Shown here piece by piece: positions 35,474 through 44,372 of a stretch of 64,000 bases of DNA (positions within the stretch are counted from its first letter, which is position 1; each line of letters opens with the position of its first letter). The stretch covers positions 1 through 64,000 of the forward strand of contig JAGXSD010000011.1 of NCBI GenBank assembly GCA_018333955.1, given 5' to 3'. The stretch comes from Erysipelotrichia bacterium. Its GTDB lineage: Bacteria > Bacillota_I > Bacilli_A > Erysipelotrichales > Erysipelotrichaceae. Position numbers and translations under genes: made by a program. The notes beneath the pieces were generated by a model, which searched no databases, was not told where the DNA came from, and was given only the letters and a program-made list of their open reading frames with translations.

Positions 35474-36880
35474 ATGACACACCATTTTTTAAACATCGGA
35501 ACATCAATATTCTATGATGATCTAAAACTTCAAAATCAAGAAGTGACTCAAGTGAATTGGGCTCCTTTAGCAGGAGGAAATAAAGCTTTAGTTCAAGCCC
35601 TTGATGAACTGAGTGAAGATTTAAGAGTTCAAGAAGCGAATGAGAAAGCAGTGAATATTGTATTATCAGGTCATCCATATTTAGTCGATATTGGCCTTGC
35701 GAAAGAGATGATTGAAGGGTTTCATGATGACTTAATTCTTCATGCGGGACCTCCGATATCTTGGGATCGGATGTGTGGGCCAATGCAAGGAGCAGTGATT
35801 GGAGCACTCCTTTTTGAAAAGAAAGCCCACAGTGTTGAAGAAGCACAAGCACTTGCGGCGAGTGGAAGAATTAAGTTTGCGTCTGCCCATGAATATCATG
35901 CGGTAGGACCTATGGCAGGGGTGATTTCACCATCGATGCCAGTGCATGTCGTGATCAATAAAACCTATGGGAATAAAGCGTACTGCACAGTTAATGAAGG
36001 ATTAGGAAAAGTACTACGATTTGGTGCTTATGATGAAAGCGTGATTACTCGACTCACTTGGATCAAAGAAGAGTTCATGCCTGTATTAAAGGCCACACTA
36101 TTTTTCTACCCTGAAGGATTGGACCTAAAGAATCTTATTGCGCAAGCACTTCAAATGGGAGATGAATGCCATAATCGCAATAAAGCTGCCACTTCATTAT
36201 TCTTTAAAGAAATCATTCCTGCCATTCTCAAAACTCCGTTTGAGCGCGAGAAATTACAACGAGTGATTTCGTTTATTCAAAACAATGATCACTATTTCTT
36301 GAATTTATCCATGCCAGCCACTAAATCAATCATGGAAGCAGCTCATGGAATACCGTATTCAACACTCGTCACCACGATGGCCCGCAATGGCGTAGATTTT
36401 GGATTAAGAGTCAGTGGTGCTGATACAAAATCATGGTTTGTTTCAAAGGCCAACTTTGTTGAGGGGTTATTATTTGCGGGATACAGTGATGAGGATGCGA
36501 ATCCAGATTTAGGGGATTCAACCATTACAGAAACATGTGGCATTGGAGGATTTGCCATGGGAGCATCTCCTGCCATCACCCAGTTTGTAGGGGGGAATGT
36601 CGAAGATGCGATTGGGTATACCCATAGTATGTTTAAGATTACCTTAAAAGAGAACAAATCCTTTGCGCTTCCGACACTTAACTTTATGGGAACTCCAACA
36701 GGAATTGATGTTTTAAAGGTTGTGAGAAAAGGAGTGTTACCCATTATTAACACAGGAATTGCGCATAAAGATGCAGGAGTTGGACAAATTGGTGCAGGGG
36801 TTGTTACTCCACCAATGGAATGCTTCACAATAGCTTTATCAGAGTTATACAAACAATTTAAGGAGAAAAACCATGGCTAA
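35474..36880 (+). CDS. DUF1116 protein, AllG-like (YlbE)
   Basis: This 468-residue protein is a DUF1116 (YlbE/AllG) family member: VNWAPLAGGNKALVQAL near the start, HAGPPISWDRMCGPMQGAVIGALLFE (about 92-117), a conserved TVNEGLGKVLRFGAY, and a C-terminal GQIGAGVVTPPMECF. In E. coli it is the partner of FdrA. ATG 35474 follows GAAGGAG; a reading starting 39 bases upstream lies inside fdrA. It overlaps arcC by 8 bases. Confidence 0.88.
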   Translation: MTHHFLNIGTSIFYDDLKLQNQEVTQVNWAPLAGGNKALVQALDELSEDLRVQEANEKAVNIVLSGHPYLVDIGLAKEMIEGFHDDLILHAGPPISWDRMCGPMQGAVIGALLFEKKAHSVEEAQALAASGRIKFASAHEYHAVGPMAGVISPSMPVHVVINKTYGNKAYCTVNEGLGKVLRFGAYDESVITRLTWIKEEFMPVLKATLFFYPEGLDLKNLIAQALQMGDECHNRNKAATSLFFKEIIPAILKTPFEREKLQRVISFIQNNDHYFLNLSMPATKSIMEAAHGIPYSTLVTTMARNGVDFGLRVSGADTKSWFVSKANFVEGLLFAGYSDEDANPDLGDSTITETCGIGGFAMGASPAITQFVGGNVEDAIGYTHSMFKITLKENKSFALPTLNFMGTPTGIDVLKVVRKGVLPIINTGIAHKDAGVGQIGAGVVTPPMECFTIALSELYKQFKEKNHG

Positions 36881-37787
36881 GATTGTTATTGCTTTAGGGG
36901 GAAATGCCCTAGGAAATGATTTAAAGGAACAAGATAGTGCACTCACACATAGTGCACAGATTATTGCATCGCTTGTGAAAGATGGCCATGATGTCATTAT
37001 TACCCATGGTAATGGTCCACAAGTGGGAAAGATTCATCAAGTGATGAACACGCAACTTGAAATTCCACTTCATGTGAGTGTAGCAATGAGCCAAGGTTAC
37101 ATCGGCTTTGATTTGGTGCGCAAACTTGAACATGCATTACACTTAGAAGGAGTTCATGTCCCTGTAGATTATGTCCTGACCATGGTCGAAGTTGATCCTC
37201 ATGACAAGGCATTTTCTCATCCTACAAAACCCATTGGTGGATTTATGAATGAAGCCTTGGCATTAGAACTTGTGAAACAAGGGGTTCCTGTGGTTGAAGA
37301 TTCAGGGCGTGGATATCGACGAGTAGTAGCATCCCCAAAACCTAAACACATTACCAACCTTAAATCTATTCAAGATGCGATGCAAAAGCATCATGTGGTC
37401 GTGTGTGCAGGTGGGGGTGGTATACCTGTAGTTCATACTCCTCATGGATACGAAGGAGTTGAAGCGGTCATTGATAAAGATAGTGCTAGTGCACTGCTTG
37501 CGAAAGAACTTGATGTGGATGTGCTCTTCATTTTAACGGCCGTTGAAAAAGTGGCTGTCTATTATGGCACACCTAAGCAACGCTGGTTATCCACCATGAG
37601 TATTTCAGAAACGCATCAATTTATCAAAGAAGGGCATTTTGCTCCTGGTTCCATGCTTCCAAAAGTAGAAGCAGCGCTAACATTTGTAAGTGGTGCGAAA
37701 AACAAAACAACCATTATTACTTTACTTGATAAAGCAAGTGAAGCTCTTAAAGGTGAAACTGGAACCCGCATTGTGAGTGAAGTATGA
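36873..37787 (+). CDS. arcC: Carbamate kinase
   Basis: This 304-residue amino-acid-kinase-family enzyme turns carbamoyl phosphate plus ADP into ATP, CO2 and ammonia. The signatures are IALGGNALGN, ITHGNGPQVG (about 49-58), GGFM and the C-terminal CAGGGGIPVV with APGSMLPKVEAAL. It captures energy from the carbamoyl phosphate made by the preceding FdrA/AllG/AllH-like proteins. No arginine deiminase or ornithine carbamoyltransferase gene accompanies it. AAGGAG lies before the ATG, and its end overlaps the ndk start. Confidence 0.93.
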   Translation: MAKIVIALGGNALGNDLKEQDSALTHSAQIIASLVKDGHDVIITHGNGPQVGKIHQVMNTQLEIPLHVSVAMSQGYIGFDLVRKLEHALHLEGVHVPVDYVLTMVEVDPHDKAFSHPTKPIGGFMNEALALELVKQGVPVVEDSGRGYRRVVASPKPKHITNLKSIQDAMQKHHVVVCAGGGGIPVVHTPHGYEGVEAVIDKDSASALLAKELDVDVLFILTAVEKVAVYYGTPKQRWLSTMSISETHQFIKEGHFAPGSMLPKVEAALTFVSGAKNKTTIITLLDKASEALKGETGTRIVSEV

Positions 37788-38227
37788 AAACCTTTGTCTT
37801 AATTAAACCCGATGCGATGAAGCGCAAGCTTGAACACGTCATACTGAATGAATTAAAATCATTACCATGTGACATTACTCGAATTGAGGAAGTCATTGTA
37901 AAGGAAGATGTTATTTTAAAACATTATCACGAAGTGATTGTTCGTCTTAATCTTCCTGGATTTAAAGACATTATTCTCAACGAATTTAAAGATGAGAAGG
38001 TATTAATCCTTGAATGTGAATCAGATCAAGATGATTTGATTGCACGTGTACGTGAAAAGATTGGAGCTACTGATCCTTCTTTAGCTCATCATAGTAGTAT
38101 TCGTGGTCGTTATGGTGAAGATTCCCTCACTTTAGCGAAAGCATCATCACGAATGATTCGCAATCTCATCCATGCTTCTGATTCAATTGAAGCCGCAGCG
38201 TTTGAAATAGACTTGTGGTTTCAATAA
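37784..38227 (+). CDS. ndk: Nucleoside diphosphate kinase-like protein
   Basis: This 147-residue protein has the NDK core: TFVLIKPDAMKRKL at the start, GATDPSLAHHSSIRGRYG, and the active-site histidine in NLIHASDS (His130). The canonical NxxHGSDS reads NLIHASDS. The middle (about 45-75) is more diverged than in housekeeping NDKs. It transfers phosphate from ATP to other NDPs. Being last in the carbamate-kinase operon (overlap ATGA), it may spread the ATP made there or belong to a specialised NDK set. Confidence 0.88.
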   Translation: MKTFVLIKPDAMKRKLEHVILNELKSLPCDITRIEEVIVKEDVILKHYHEVIVRLNLPGFKDIILNEFKDEKVLILECESDQDDLIARVREKIGATDPSLAHHSSIRGRYGEDSLTLAKASSRMIRNLIHASDSIEAAAFEIDLWFQ

Positions 38228-38230
38228 AAA

Positions 38231-38252
38231 CAAACACAGCTGAGTGTGTTTG
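38231..38252 (+). terminator. Weak terminator after ndk
   Basis: CAAACACA-GCTGAG-TGTGTTTG is a perfect 8-bp hairpin directly after the stop, but with little T-run. Confidence 0.5.
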
Positions 38253-38280
38253 CATATGATGAGAAGTCAGATCTAATGGA

Positions 38281-38457
38281 TTATGATTTTTCAGAGGATT
38301 CAATGATGTGATCATAGTCTTGGTAAAGGTCTTTACCAAAGAAAACATGAAGGAAGTTTCCAAGGAAGCTTCTTTTTTTAGTTTTAAAATATCGAATTCG
38401 CACCAAAATGGTAAGAGTCAATAAAATGATGAATAGAATAATTTCACGCAGTAACAT
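38281..38457 (-). CDS. Small single-pass membrane protein, 58 residues
   Basis: A strong ribosome binding site (GAGGGAGG) precedes ATG 38457. The product begins LLREIILFIILLTLTILVR, a single hydrophobic helix, followed by a basic stretch (YFKTKKRS) and an acidic tail with DLYQDYDHIIESSEK. It ends at 38281. It lies between ndk and pucR on the pucR strand, 56 bases downstream of pucR. I recognise no family. The ideal ribosome binding site and membrane topology support a real gene. Confidence 0.6.
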   Translation of the reverse strand: MLLREIILFIILLTLTILVRIRYFKTKKRSFLGNFLHVFFGKDLYQDYDHIIESSEKS

Positions 38458-38512
38458 ACATCCCTCCCTCTTTAAACCTTAAAGTATTTATATCATAAAG
38501 TCAAACTTTGAA

Positions 38513-40075
38513 CTAATCTTTTTGTTTGAAGAAATACAAGTAAATGGTTAAGGCAAAATATACTTCAAAGTGAGATTCTTTGGTATTAAAGATAGGATAA
38601 CCACATGATTCAATGACATTGAGTCGATAGCGAAGGGAATTATAATGGATAAAAAGCTTTGTGGCCGCTTCTTTCGCATTGAACTGACATTCAATATAAT
38701 GATAGTAGGTGTTAATGAGAGGTAAATCATGACTTTTTTCATACTCAATGAGTGGTTTAAGTATGGAGTGGGCATATTCCATTAACATGGCAGTATCAAG
38801 CTTTTTCAAAACATTCACCATCCGCACATGATGATCATGGATGAGGGTGCTGCTGAGTTGATTTTTGGTGGCATGATTTAGAGTCTCAAACAATGACGTA
38901 TAGGTGGTTGGGATGTCGGAAGCTTCATGAACTGGTGTAGAATAGGCTGCTCGAATAAATGCCTCTTGAAAATGGGTTTTAAGCGTATCATGAAGTTTAA
39001 TCATCATGGTTTTATATTGAGTCGGTTGTTTAAGGTTCGCAATAATAAGAACATGATGATTAAGAATAATGAGTCGTAACTCACTTTCGTGAATATGGCA
39101 TGCATTAACCACTTCATGTTTGATTTGTGAAAGAATCATGGGTTGATGAGCTTTAATCATATGTTCTTTTAAATCAATCATCATGAGCATAATTGGAAAA
39201 GTAATATTCCAATTGAATATTTTTCCAGCTTCCTTCACTTGCATGTTGGATTGATAATTAGAGGTCATGTTAGTGACAAAGTCCATTAAGAACTGATTTT
39301 GCTTGAGGGCGTTTTCTTGTTTCTTTTGGTAAATGAGGATAATCATTAATTTAATGATTTCGATGTAGTTATAGATGATATGACGTTGTTCATAGGGGGT
39401 CATGACCATCAGTCGATAGACATCTAAACCATCGTACTTAATCACTTCATTAATAATAAGTTGATCATTAAGAATATGGTATGACGATTGTGCTAAGGGA
39501 TGATCATTATAAATGGTTTGAATTTTTTCACTGGTCGCATGAATGTTTTGATTAAACAAGTTCACAATAAGGACATCGATATCGGGAATAGATTGTAATG
39601 CGGAAATTAAAGCTTTTGTGGAAGGCTTTGTGACGATGTCTTGAAGAAGTGTACTATATAAAGCATTAAAATTATGAGTACTATACTGAGCATAATGAAC
39701 TTCCGCAATAATTGAATCAAAAAGCAGTGATAAGTTCGCATCATACTCTAGGGTAATGATAGGAAACTCCAGTTGCTTTGCTTTGTCGATAATGACTTCA
39801 GGAATTAGATCGATATAGCGTTTGACCTTGACAATAAGGCCGGAAGCCTGTTTTTCATGAAGTGAATCAAGTAAACTTAAAAAACGATCCACATCATTTT
39901 TAATGGGATAAAGTGTAGTCAATACTAACGTTTTCTCTAGGATATACTTATCAAAATCAGGCGTTTCCATGATAGAAACACTCTTGACAATACGATGAAG
40001 TTGATTCGCACCAGAATGAATCTCAATTTTTTCAAAAACGTTACGCTCGATGAGATGCTTTAATGTGATTTCCAT
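38513..40075 (-). CDS. PucR family transcriptional regulator
   Basis: This 520-residue regulator has an N-terminal PucR domain (about 1-125, opening LKHLIERNVFEKIEIHSG), a middle GGDEF-like CdaR segment (about 280-410) and a C-terminal PucR-type helix-turn-helix (AAKLFIHYNSLRYRLNVIES, near 465-490). PucR proteins often control purine and ureide catabolism in Bacillota. It is encoded divergently from the permease-cysteine hydrolase operon and convergent to the AllH-FdrA-AllG operon, so it probably controls both. Confidence 0.88.
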   Translation of the reverse strand: MEITLKHLIERNVFEKIEIHSGANQLHRIVKSVSIMETPDFDKYILEKTLVLTTLYPIKNDVDRFLSLLDSLHEKQASGLIVKVKRYIDLIPEVIIDKAKQLEFPIITLEYDANLSLLFDSIIAEVHYAQYSTHNFNALYSTLLQDIVTKPSTKALISALQSIPDIDVLIVNLFNQNIHATSEKIQTIYNDHPLAQSSYHILNDQLIINEVIKYDGLDVYRLMVMTPYEQRHIIYNYIEIIKLMIILIYQKKQENALKQNQFLMDFVTNMTSNYQSNMQVKEAGKIFNWNITFPIMLMMIDLKEHMIKAHQPMILSQIKHEVVNACHIHESELRLIILNHHVLIIANLKQPTQYKTMMIKLHDTLKTHFQEAFIRAAYSTPVHEASDIPTTYTSLFETLNHATKNQLSSTLIHDHHVRMVNVLKKLDTAMLMEYAHSILKPLIEYEKSHDLPLINTYYHYIECQFNAKEAATKLFIHYNSLRYRLNVIESCGYPIFNTKESHFEVYFALTIYLYFFKQKD

Positions 40076-40120
40076 GTGATTTCTCCCATATTGTGGCTTA
40101 TAATTGTAATAAAATACAAA

Positions 40121-40134
40121 TGTAACCGCTATAT
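40121..40134 (+). promoter_or_regulatory. cre-like site between pucR and the permease operon
   Basis: TGTAACCGCTATAT has the TGTAA-CG-T core of a CcpA site in the 130-base divergent region; the last bases are off consensus. Confidence 0.4.
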
Positions 40135-40205
40135 TTTGTGAAGTGTTGATGAATACAATTATACATCATTGCATTAAACTGTACATATAAATGATAGGAG
40201 GAGAC

Positions 40206-41711
40206 ATGAAATATTGGGTAAAAAGTGACTGGAATGGTTTTTTTGGACTATTTAGTAACAACCTTACGAATCTTTTGGTCATGGCAAGTTTACTCTCGGT
40301 GGTGGTGGGATTACCGTTTGATCTTGTTTATGGTCGAATTCTTCCCGCAGTGGGGTTATCCATTTTCTTAGCTAGTGCATACTATACTAAAATGGCAGTG
40401 GCACTCGCGAAAAAGACACAACGAACTGATGTAACTGCATTACCTTCAGGAGCAAGTGTCCCCCATATGTTCCTAATTGTATTTCTCATTATTGGACCAG
40501 TGTATTGGAGTACAGGTAATGCAATCTTAGCTTGGAGTGCAGGTCTTGTGTGGTCTTTGGCTGAGGGACTTATTGAATTACTTGGAGCTCTTATTGGGGC
40601 AAAAATGCGTCAGTGGATTCCAAGAGCAGCCATGCTTGGATCTCTTGCTGGGGTATCATTAACCTTCATTGCGTTAAATCCAGCGTTTAGTATCTTTGCC
40701 TTACCTTATATAGGGTTAGTATCCTTAGCCATTGTGTTATTAGGCTTTATTGGAAAAGTAAGAATGCCATTTAATATTCCAACGGGTCTTGTAGCGATAG
40801 TGGTGGCGATTATTCTAGGATGGACTACAGGAGTCATGAAGCTTGATGTGCTTATTGCTTCCTTTGATGGTTTAGCATTCTCATTCCCACTTCCATCGTT
40901 TATGAGATGGGTTGATGGATTCACGAGTGCAGCTCCATTTCTCATTGCGGCGATTCCATTAGGGATATATAACTTCATTGAAACCATTGATAACTGTGAA
41001 AGTGCTGCAGCTGCCGGGGATGAATATAATACGCAAGAAGCACTCGTTGCGGATGGCTTAACCTCCATCATTGGTAGTTTCTTTGGTAGCCCATTTCCAA
41101 CTGCGATCTTTATAGGACATCCGGGATGGAAAGAAGCTGGTGCCCGCATTGGCTATTCCTTCGCCTCAGGTCTTGGGGTATTAACGTTAACTTCACTTGG
41201 AATCATTTCAGTGTTATTGAATATTATTCCAGTAGTGGGGGTCTTACCAATCCTGCTCTATATCGGTTTAGTTATCACATCACAAGCTTTTAGTGCAAAC
41301 GAACATAAATATGCACCGGCAGTGGTCATGGCCATTGTCCCTTCGCTAGCTGATTGGACACGTAATGCCGTTGATATCGCATTATCTTCCGCCAATACAA
41401 GTGCATTAACGGTTGGATATCAGCTTCTTAATATAAATGGACTAAACTATGAAGGCATGTTTACTTTAGGACAGGGAGCCATCATTGTTGGAATGGTGTT
41501 AGGAAGCTTAACAGTCTTCATCATTGATCATCAGTTTGTCCATGCGAGTGTGACATCATTACTTGCCTGTGTCTTGAGTTTCTTTGGCATTATTCATAGT
41601 GCAGGAGTTGGACTTAACATGCATCCAACCATGAGTTTAGGATATTTAGGAGTAAGTATTGTGCTTATTCTCTATTATCAATTTATATATAAAAAGGAGA
41701 ACATCACATGA
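40206..41711 (+). CDS. NCS2-like purine/ureide permease
   Basis: This 501-residue membrane protein has about 12-14 helices and the nucleobase-transporter (NCS2/AzgA-related) layout. It opens with YWVKSDWNGFFGLFSNNLTN, carries a QSALPSG-type motif TDVTALPSGASVPHMF, and has the central IPLGIYNFIETIDNCESAAAAGDEYN segment with conserved E and N. It should bring a ring compound or ureide into the cell. It leads an operon with the cysteine hydrolase (overlap ATGA) and a paralogous permease. ATG 40206 follows AGGAGGAG. Confidence 0.8.
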   Translation: MKYWVKSDWNGFFGLFSNNLTNLLVMASLLSVVVGLPFDLVYGRILPAVGLSIFLASAYYTKMAVALAKKTQRTDVTALPSGASVPHMFLIVFLIIGPVYWSTGNAILAWSAGLVWSLAEGLIELLGALIGAKMRQWIPRAAMLGSLAGVSLTFIALNPAFSIFALPYIGLVSLAIVLLGFIGKVRMPFNIPTGLVAIVVAIILGWTTGVMKLDVLIASFDGLAFSFPLPSFMRWVDGFTSAAPFLIAAIPLGIYNFIETIDNCESAAAAGDEYNTQEALVADGLTSIIGSFFGSPFPTAIFIGHPGWKEAGARIGYSFASGLGVLTLTSLGIISVLLNIIPVVGVLPILLYIGLVITSQAFSANEHKYAPAVVMAIVPSLADWTRNAVDIALSSANTSALTVGYQLLNINGLNYEGMFTLGQGAIIVGMVLGSLTVFIIDHQFVHASVTSLLACVLSFFGIIHSAGVGLNMHPTMSLGYLGVSIVLILYYQFIYKKENIT

Positions 41712-42367
41712 GAAAGTATGTCGTGGATGCGAAACCATTCGCATTTGATTTCGATTTAGACAAGACGGCTTTGTTGATTATTGATATGCAAAGAGATTTC
41801 TGTGCCCGTGGAGGATTTGGAGAAGCATTAGGCAATGATGTGACACCAACGATGAGTATCATTCCTACAGTAAAGACGATCTTAGAAGCCGCACGCAAGA
41901 AAGGAATGTTTGTCATTCATACCCGAGAAGGTCATCGTGCAGATATGAGTGATTGTCCACCTTCAAAACTTCGCCGCTCAAAAGCGATTGGTGAAGATGG
42001 CCCTATGGGACGCATTCTCATTCGTGGTGAAGTTGGGCACGATATTGTGGAAGAGTTAAAACCACTTCCTGGAGAACCTGTCATTGATAAACCAGGAAAA
42101 GGCTCATTTTATAAAACCGATTTAGAGCTTATCTTACAAAATAGAGGGATTGAAAGTTTAATTGTATGTGGCGTTACAACTCATGTATGTGTCCATACGA
42201 CCATTCGTGAAGCCAATGATCGTGGTTATGAGTGTTTAATGATGGAAGATGGTACAGCCGCTTTTGATCCTGCGGATCAAGAAGCTGCTATTCGTATGAT
42301 TAATCAACAAGGTGGAATCTTTGGTTGGACAACCACCTCCAACTATTTACTTACTGTTCTAAAATAA
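41708..42367 (+). CDS. Isochorismatase-fold cysteine hydrolase, biuret-hydrolase-like
   Basis: This 219-residue amidase has the Asp-Lys-Cys triad of the family: LLIIDMQRDFC, DKPGKGSFYKTDLE and CGVTTHVCVHTT (Cys161). The stretch HTREGHRADMSDCPPSKLRR and GRILIRGEVGHDIVEEL closely resembles biuret and triuret hydrolases and related ureidoacrylate/carbamoylsarcosine amidases as I remember them. It should release ammonia from a small amide or ureide. The two flanking permeases and the nearby carbamoyl operon suggest it processes what they import. Confidence 0.85.
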   Translation: MRKYVVDAKPFAFDFDLDKTALLIIDMQRDFCARGGFGEALGNDVTPTMSIIPTVKTILEAARKKGMFVIHTREGHRADMSDCPPSKLRRSKAIGEDGPMGRILIRGEVGHDIVEELKPLPGEPVIDKPGKGSFYKTDLELILQNRGIESLIVCGVTTHVCVHTTIREANDRGYECLMMEDGTAAFDPADQEAAIRMINQQGGIFGWTTTSNYLLTVLK

Positions 42368-42381
42368 AAGAGGAAAGAAAC

Positions 42382-43890
42382 ATGAACTATAAATCAGGAG
42401 CAAAATGGTGGGTCAAAGGGGATCTAAACGGATTCTTTGGCTTATTCTCCAACGTCTTAACTAACTTCCTAGCCGCAATTGGGTTATTACTCCTTATCGG
42501 CATGCCAGGCAATACCGTATTTCAAAGTGTCGTACCAGCAACGGCTGTGATTGTTGGATTTGGGGGTATCTTACTAGCATTTCAAGCAAAACGTTTATCG
42601 ATTCGTACAGGAAACATGGAAGTCACTGCGATGCCTTATGGGCTTAGTGTTCCACATTACTTTGCGGTAGCCTTTGGTGTTATTGCGGTCGTGTATGGCG
42701 CAACTCAAGACTGGACCGTGGCCTTTGCGACAGGTTTAGCTTGGAATATGGTTCAAGGTATTATTATGACAGTGGGAGCTGTCATTGGTCCTTGGATCAA
42801 CAAATACATCCCACGTAGTGCCATGTTAGGATCATTAGCAGGTTTAGCAATCACTTACATTGCAATGAATCCAATTGGTGCAGTATTCACAACTCCTTAT
42901 ATTGGTATGTTATCATTTGCGATTATTCTAGTTGGATGGTTAGCTCTGAAGAAAATGCCATTCAATGTTCCTGCAGGGGCCTTTGCGATTATGGTGGGTA
43001 CACTCTTAGCTTGGCTTACAGGATATATGAATCCTGAAAGTGTAACAAACTCACTATCAGGAGTAGGATTAGCACTTCCTGGTTTCTTTGGTGGCTTAAT
43101 GGTCACAGGATTCGCAACCATTGCCCCATTCTTACCAGCAGCCATTCCACTTGCGATCTATGACTTCTTAGAATCACTTGATAACTTAGAATCAGCAGCT
43201 GCAGCGGGAGAACATTACAATATTACACGTGCTATGCTTATTCCTGGGGTACTTACCATGGTGGGTTCTGTTTTAGGAACACCATTCCCTACAATTATTT
43301 ATATTGGACATCCTGGATGGAAGAGCACAGGAGCTCGTATTGGTTACTCATGGGTGACTGGGGTTGCGGTATTAGTATTAGCATTCACAGGACTTATGCA
43401 GTTTATCTTAAGTATTATTCCACTTGTCGCCTTACTTCCAATCTTAGTGTATATCGGTATGGTGATTACTGCCCAAGCCTTCTCAGTCACTGAGAAACGT
43501 CATATGCCAGCTGTCGCATTATCATTCTTACCACTTATTGCAGGATTTGTTGTGTTAAAGATTAATTCAACCATTGGAGCATTGGGTGCTGTAAAAGATT
43601 ATGCAGCTCTTGAAGCCAGTGGAGTCCCACTATTAGGTTGGGAAAGACTTGCTGGTGGAGATATCTTAGTGGGTATGCTCATATGTTCGATTGCGATTTA
43701 TGTGATTGATCGTAAGTTTATGAGAGCTGCCGTGTATTCACTCATTACAGGTGGACTTGCTTACTTTGGATTTGTCCATGCCTTAGAAATCAAAGTTGGA
43801 GCAGCTCCTGAAGTTGCTTTAGGATATGGAGTGATGGCACTAGTCTTTATCCTCATGAATTATCTTAAAGATCCTAAAGAAGTCGCTTAA
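42382..43890 (+). CDS. Second NCS2-like purine/ureide permease
   Basis: This 502-residue paralog of the permease at 40206 shares the WWVKGDLNGFFGLFSNVLTN opening, VTAMPYGLSVPHYF and AIPLAIYDFLESLDNLESAAAAGEHYN blocks. Both have the GHPGWKSTGARIGYSW-type motif. It is separated from the hydrolase by 14 bases and has AAAGAGGAAAG before the ATG. Having two copies around one hydrolase suggests substrate and by-product transport, or two related substrates. Confidence 0.8.
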   Translation: MNYKSGAKWWVKGDLNGFFGLFSNVLTNFLAAIGLLLLIGMPGNTVFQSVVPATAVIVGFGGILLAFQAKRLSIRTGNMEVTAMPYGLSVPHYFAVAFGVIAVVYGATQDWTVAFATGLAWNMVQGIIMTVGAVIGPWINKYIPRSAMLGSLAGLAITYIAMNPIGAVFTTPYIGMLSFAIILVGWLALKKMPFNVPAGAFAIMVGTLLAWLTGYMNPESVTNSLSGVGLALPGFFGGLMVTGFATIAPFLPAAIPLAIYDFLESLDNLESAAAAGEHYNITRAMLIPGVLTMVGSVLGTPFPTIIYIGHPGWKSTGARIGYSWVTGVAVLVLAFTGLMQFILSIIPLVALLPILVYIGMVITAQAFSVTEKRHMPAVALSFLPLIAGFVVLKINSTIGALGAVKDYAALEASGVPLLGWERLAGGDILVGMLICSIAIYVIDRKFMRAAVYSLITGGLAYFGFVHALEIKVGAAPEVALGYGVMALVFILMNYLKDPKEVA

Positions 43891-43900
43891 AGAGTAAACT

Positions 43901-43926
43901 AAAAAATGGAGGTCACTCCATTTTTT
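43901..43926 (+). terminator. Terminator of the permease-hydrolase operon
   Basis: AAAAAATGGAG-GTCA-CTCCATTTTTT is an 11-bp perfect hairpin with terminal T-run. Confidence 0.88.
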
Positions 43927-43963
43927 GTTGGTGGTATAATTTGATTAAGAAAAGGAGAACCAT

Positions 43964-44356
43964 ATGATTAAAGAATTCAAAGCGTTTATTATTCGTGGGA
44001 ATGTATTTGACTTAGCAGTTGGGGTTATTATTGGAGGTGCAATGGGTCGACTTGTATCATCCTTAGTGAATGATATTATTATGCCTTTTCTAGGGTTAAT
44101 CCTTGGACGAGTGGATGTGAAAGAAATTAAGCTCATACTTGTGGAAGGCAGTGAAGCCACACCTGAAGTCGCAATATTAGTAGGATCATTTTTGCAGCAT
44201 GTGATTGATTTTATCTTGATTGGATTTGTTATCTTCTTAATTATTAAGTTTATGAATTCCTTTAAGAAGAAACAAGAAGAAGTTAAAGTCACTCCACCGC
44301 AGCCAAGTGAAGAAGTATTATTATTAAGAGAGATTGCCGCATCACTTAAAAAGTAG
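43964..44356 (+). CDS. mscL: Large-conductance mechanosensitive channel MscL
   Basis: This 130-residue channel subunit has the MscL signature near the start (FKAFIIRGNVFDLAVGVIIGGAMGRLVSSLVND), two membrane helices (about 15-40 and 75-98) and a charged C-terminal bundle ending LLREIAASLKK. A pentamer opens under membrane tension and protects against osmotic downshock. AAAGGAG precedes the ATG. It is monocistronic between terminators. Confidence 0.95.
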   Translation: MIKEFKAFIIRGNVFDLAVGVIIGGAMGRLVSSLVNDIIMPFLGLILGRVDVKEIKLILVEGSEATPEVAILVGSFLQHVIDFILIGFVIFLIIKFMNSFKKKQEEVKVTPPQPSEEVLLLREIAASLKK

Positions 44357-44372
44357 TCTAAGACTACTTTTT
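44348..44372. terminator. Bidirectional terminator between mscL and the methyltransferase
   Basis: AAAAAGTAGTC-TAA-GACTACTTTTT is a perfect 11-bp stem with A/T flanks between convergent genes; it overlaps both gene ends. Confidence 0.82.

Noticed and set aside
35469-35852. 127-residue minus-strand frame inside the AllG-like gene
   Set aside because: Fully antisense to a strongly supported gene, low-complexity composition.
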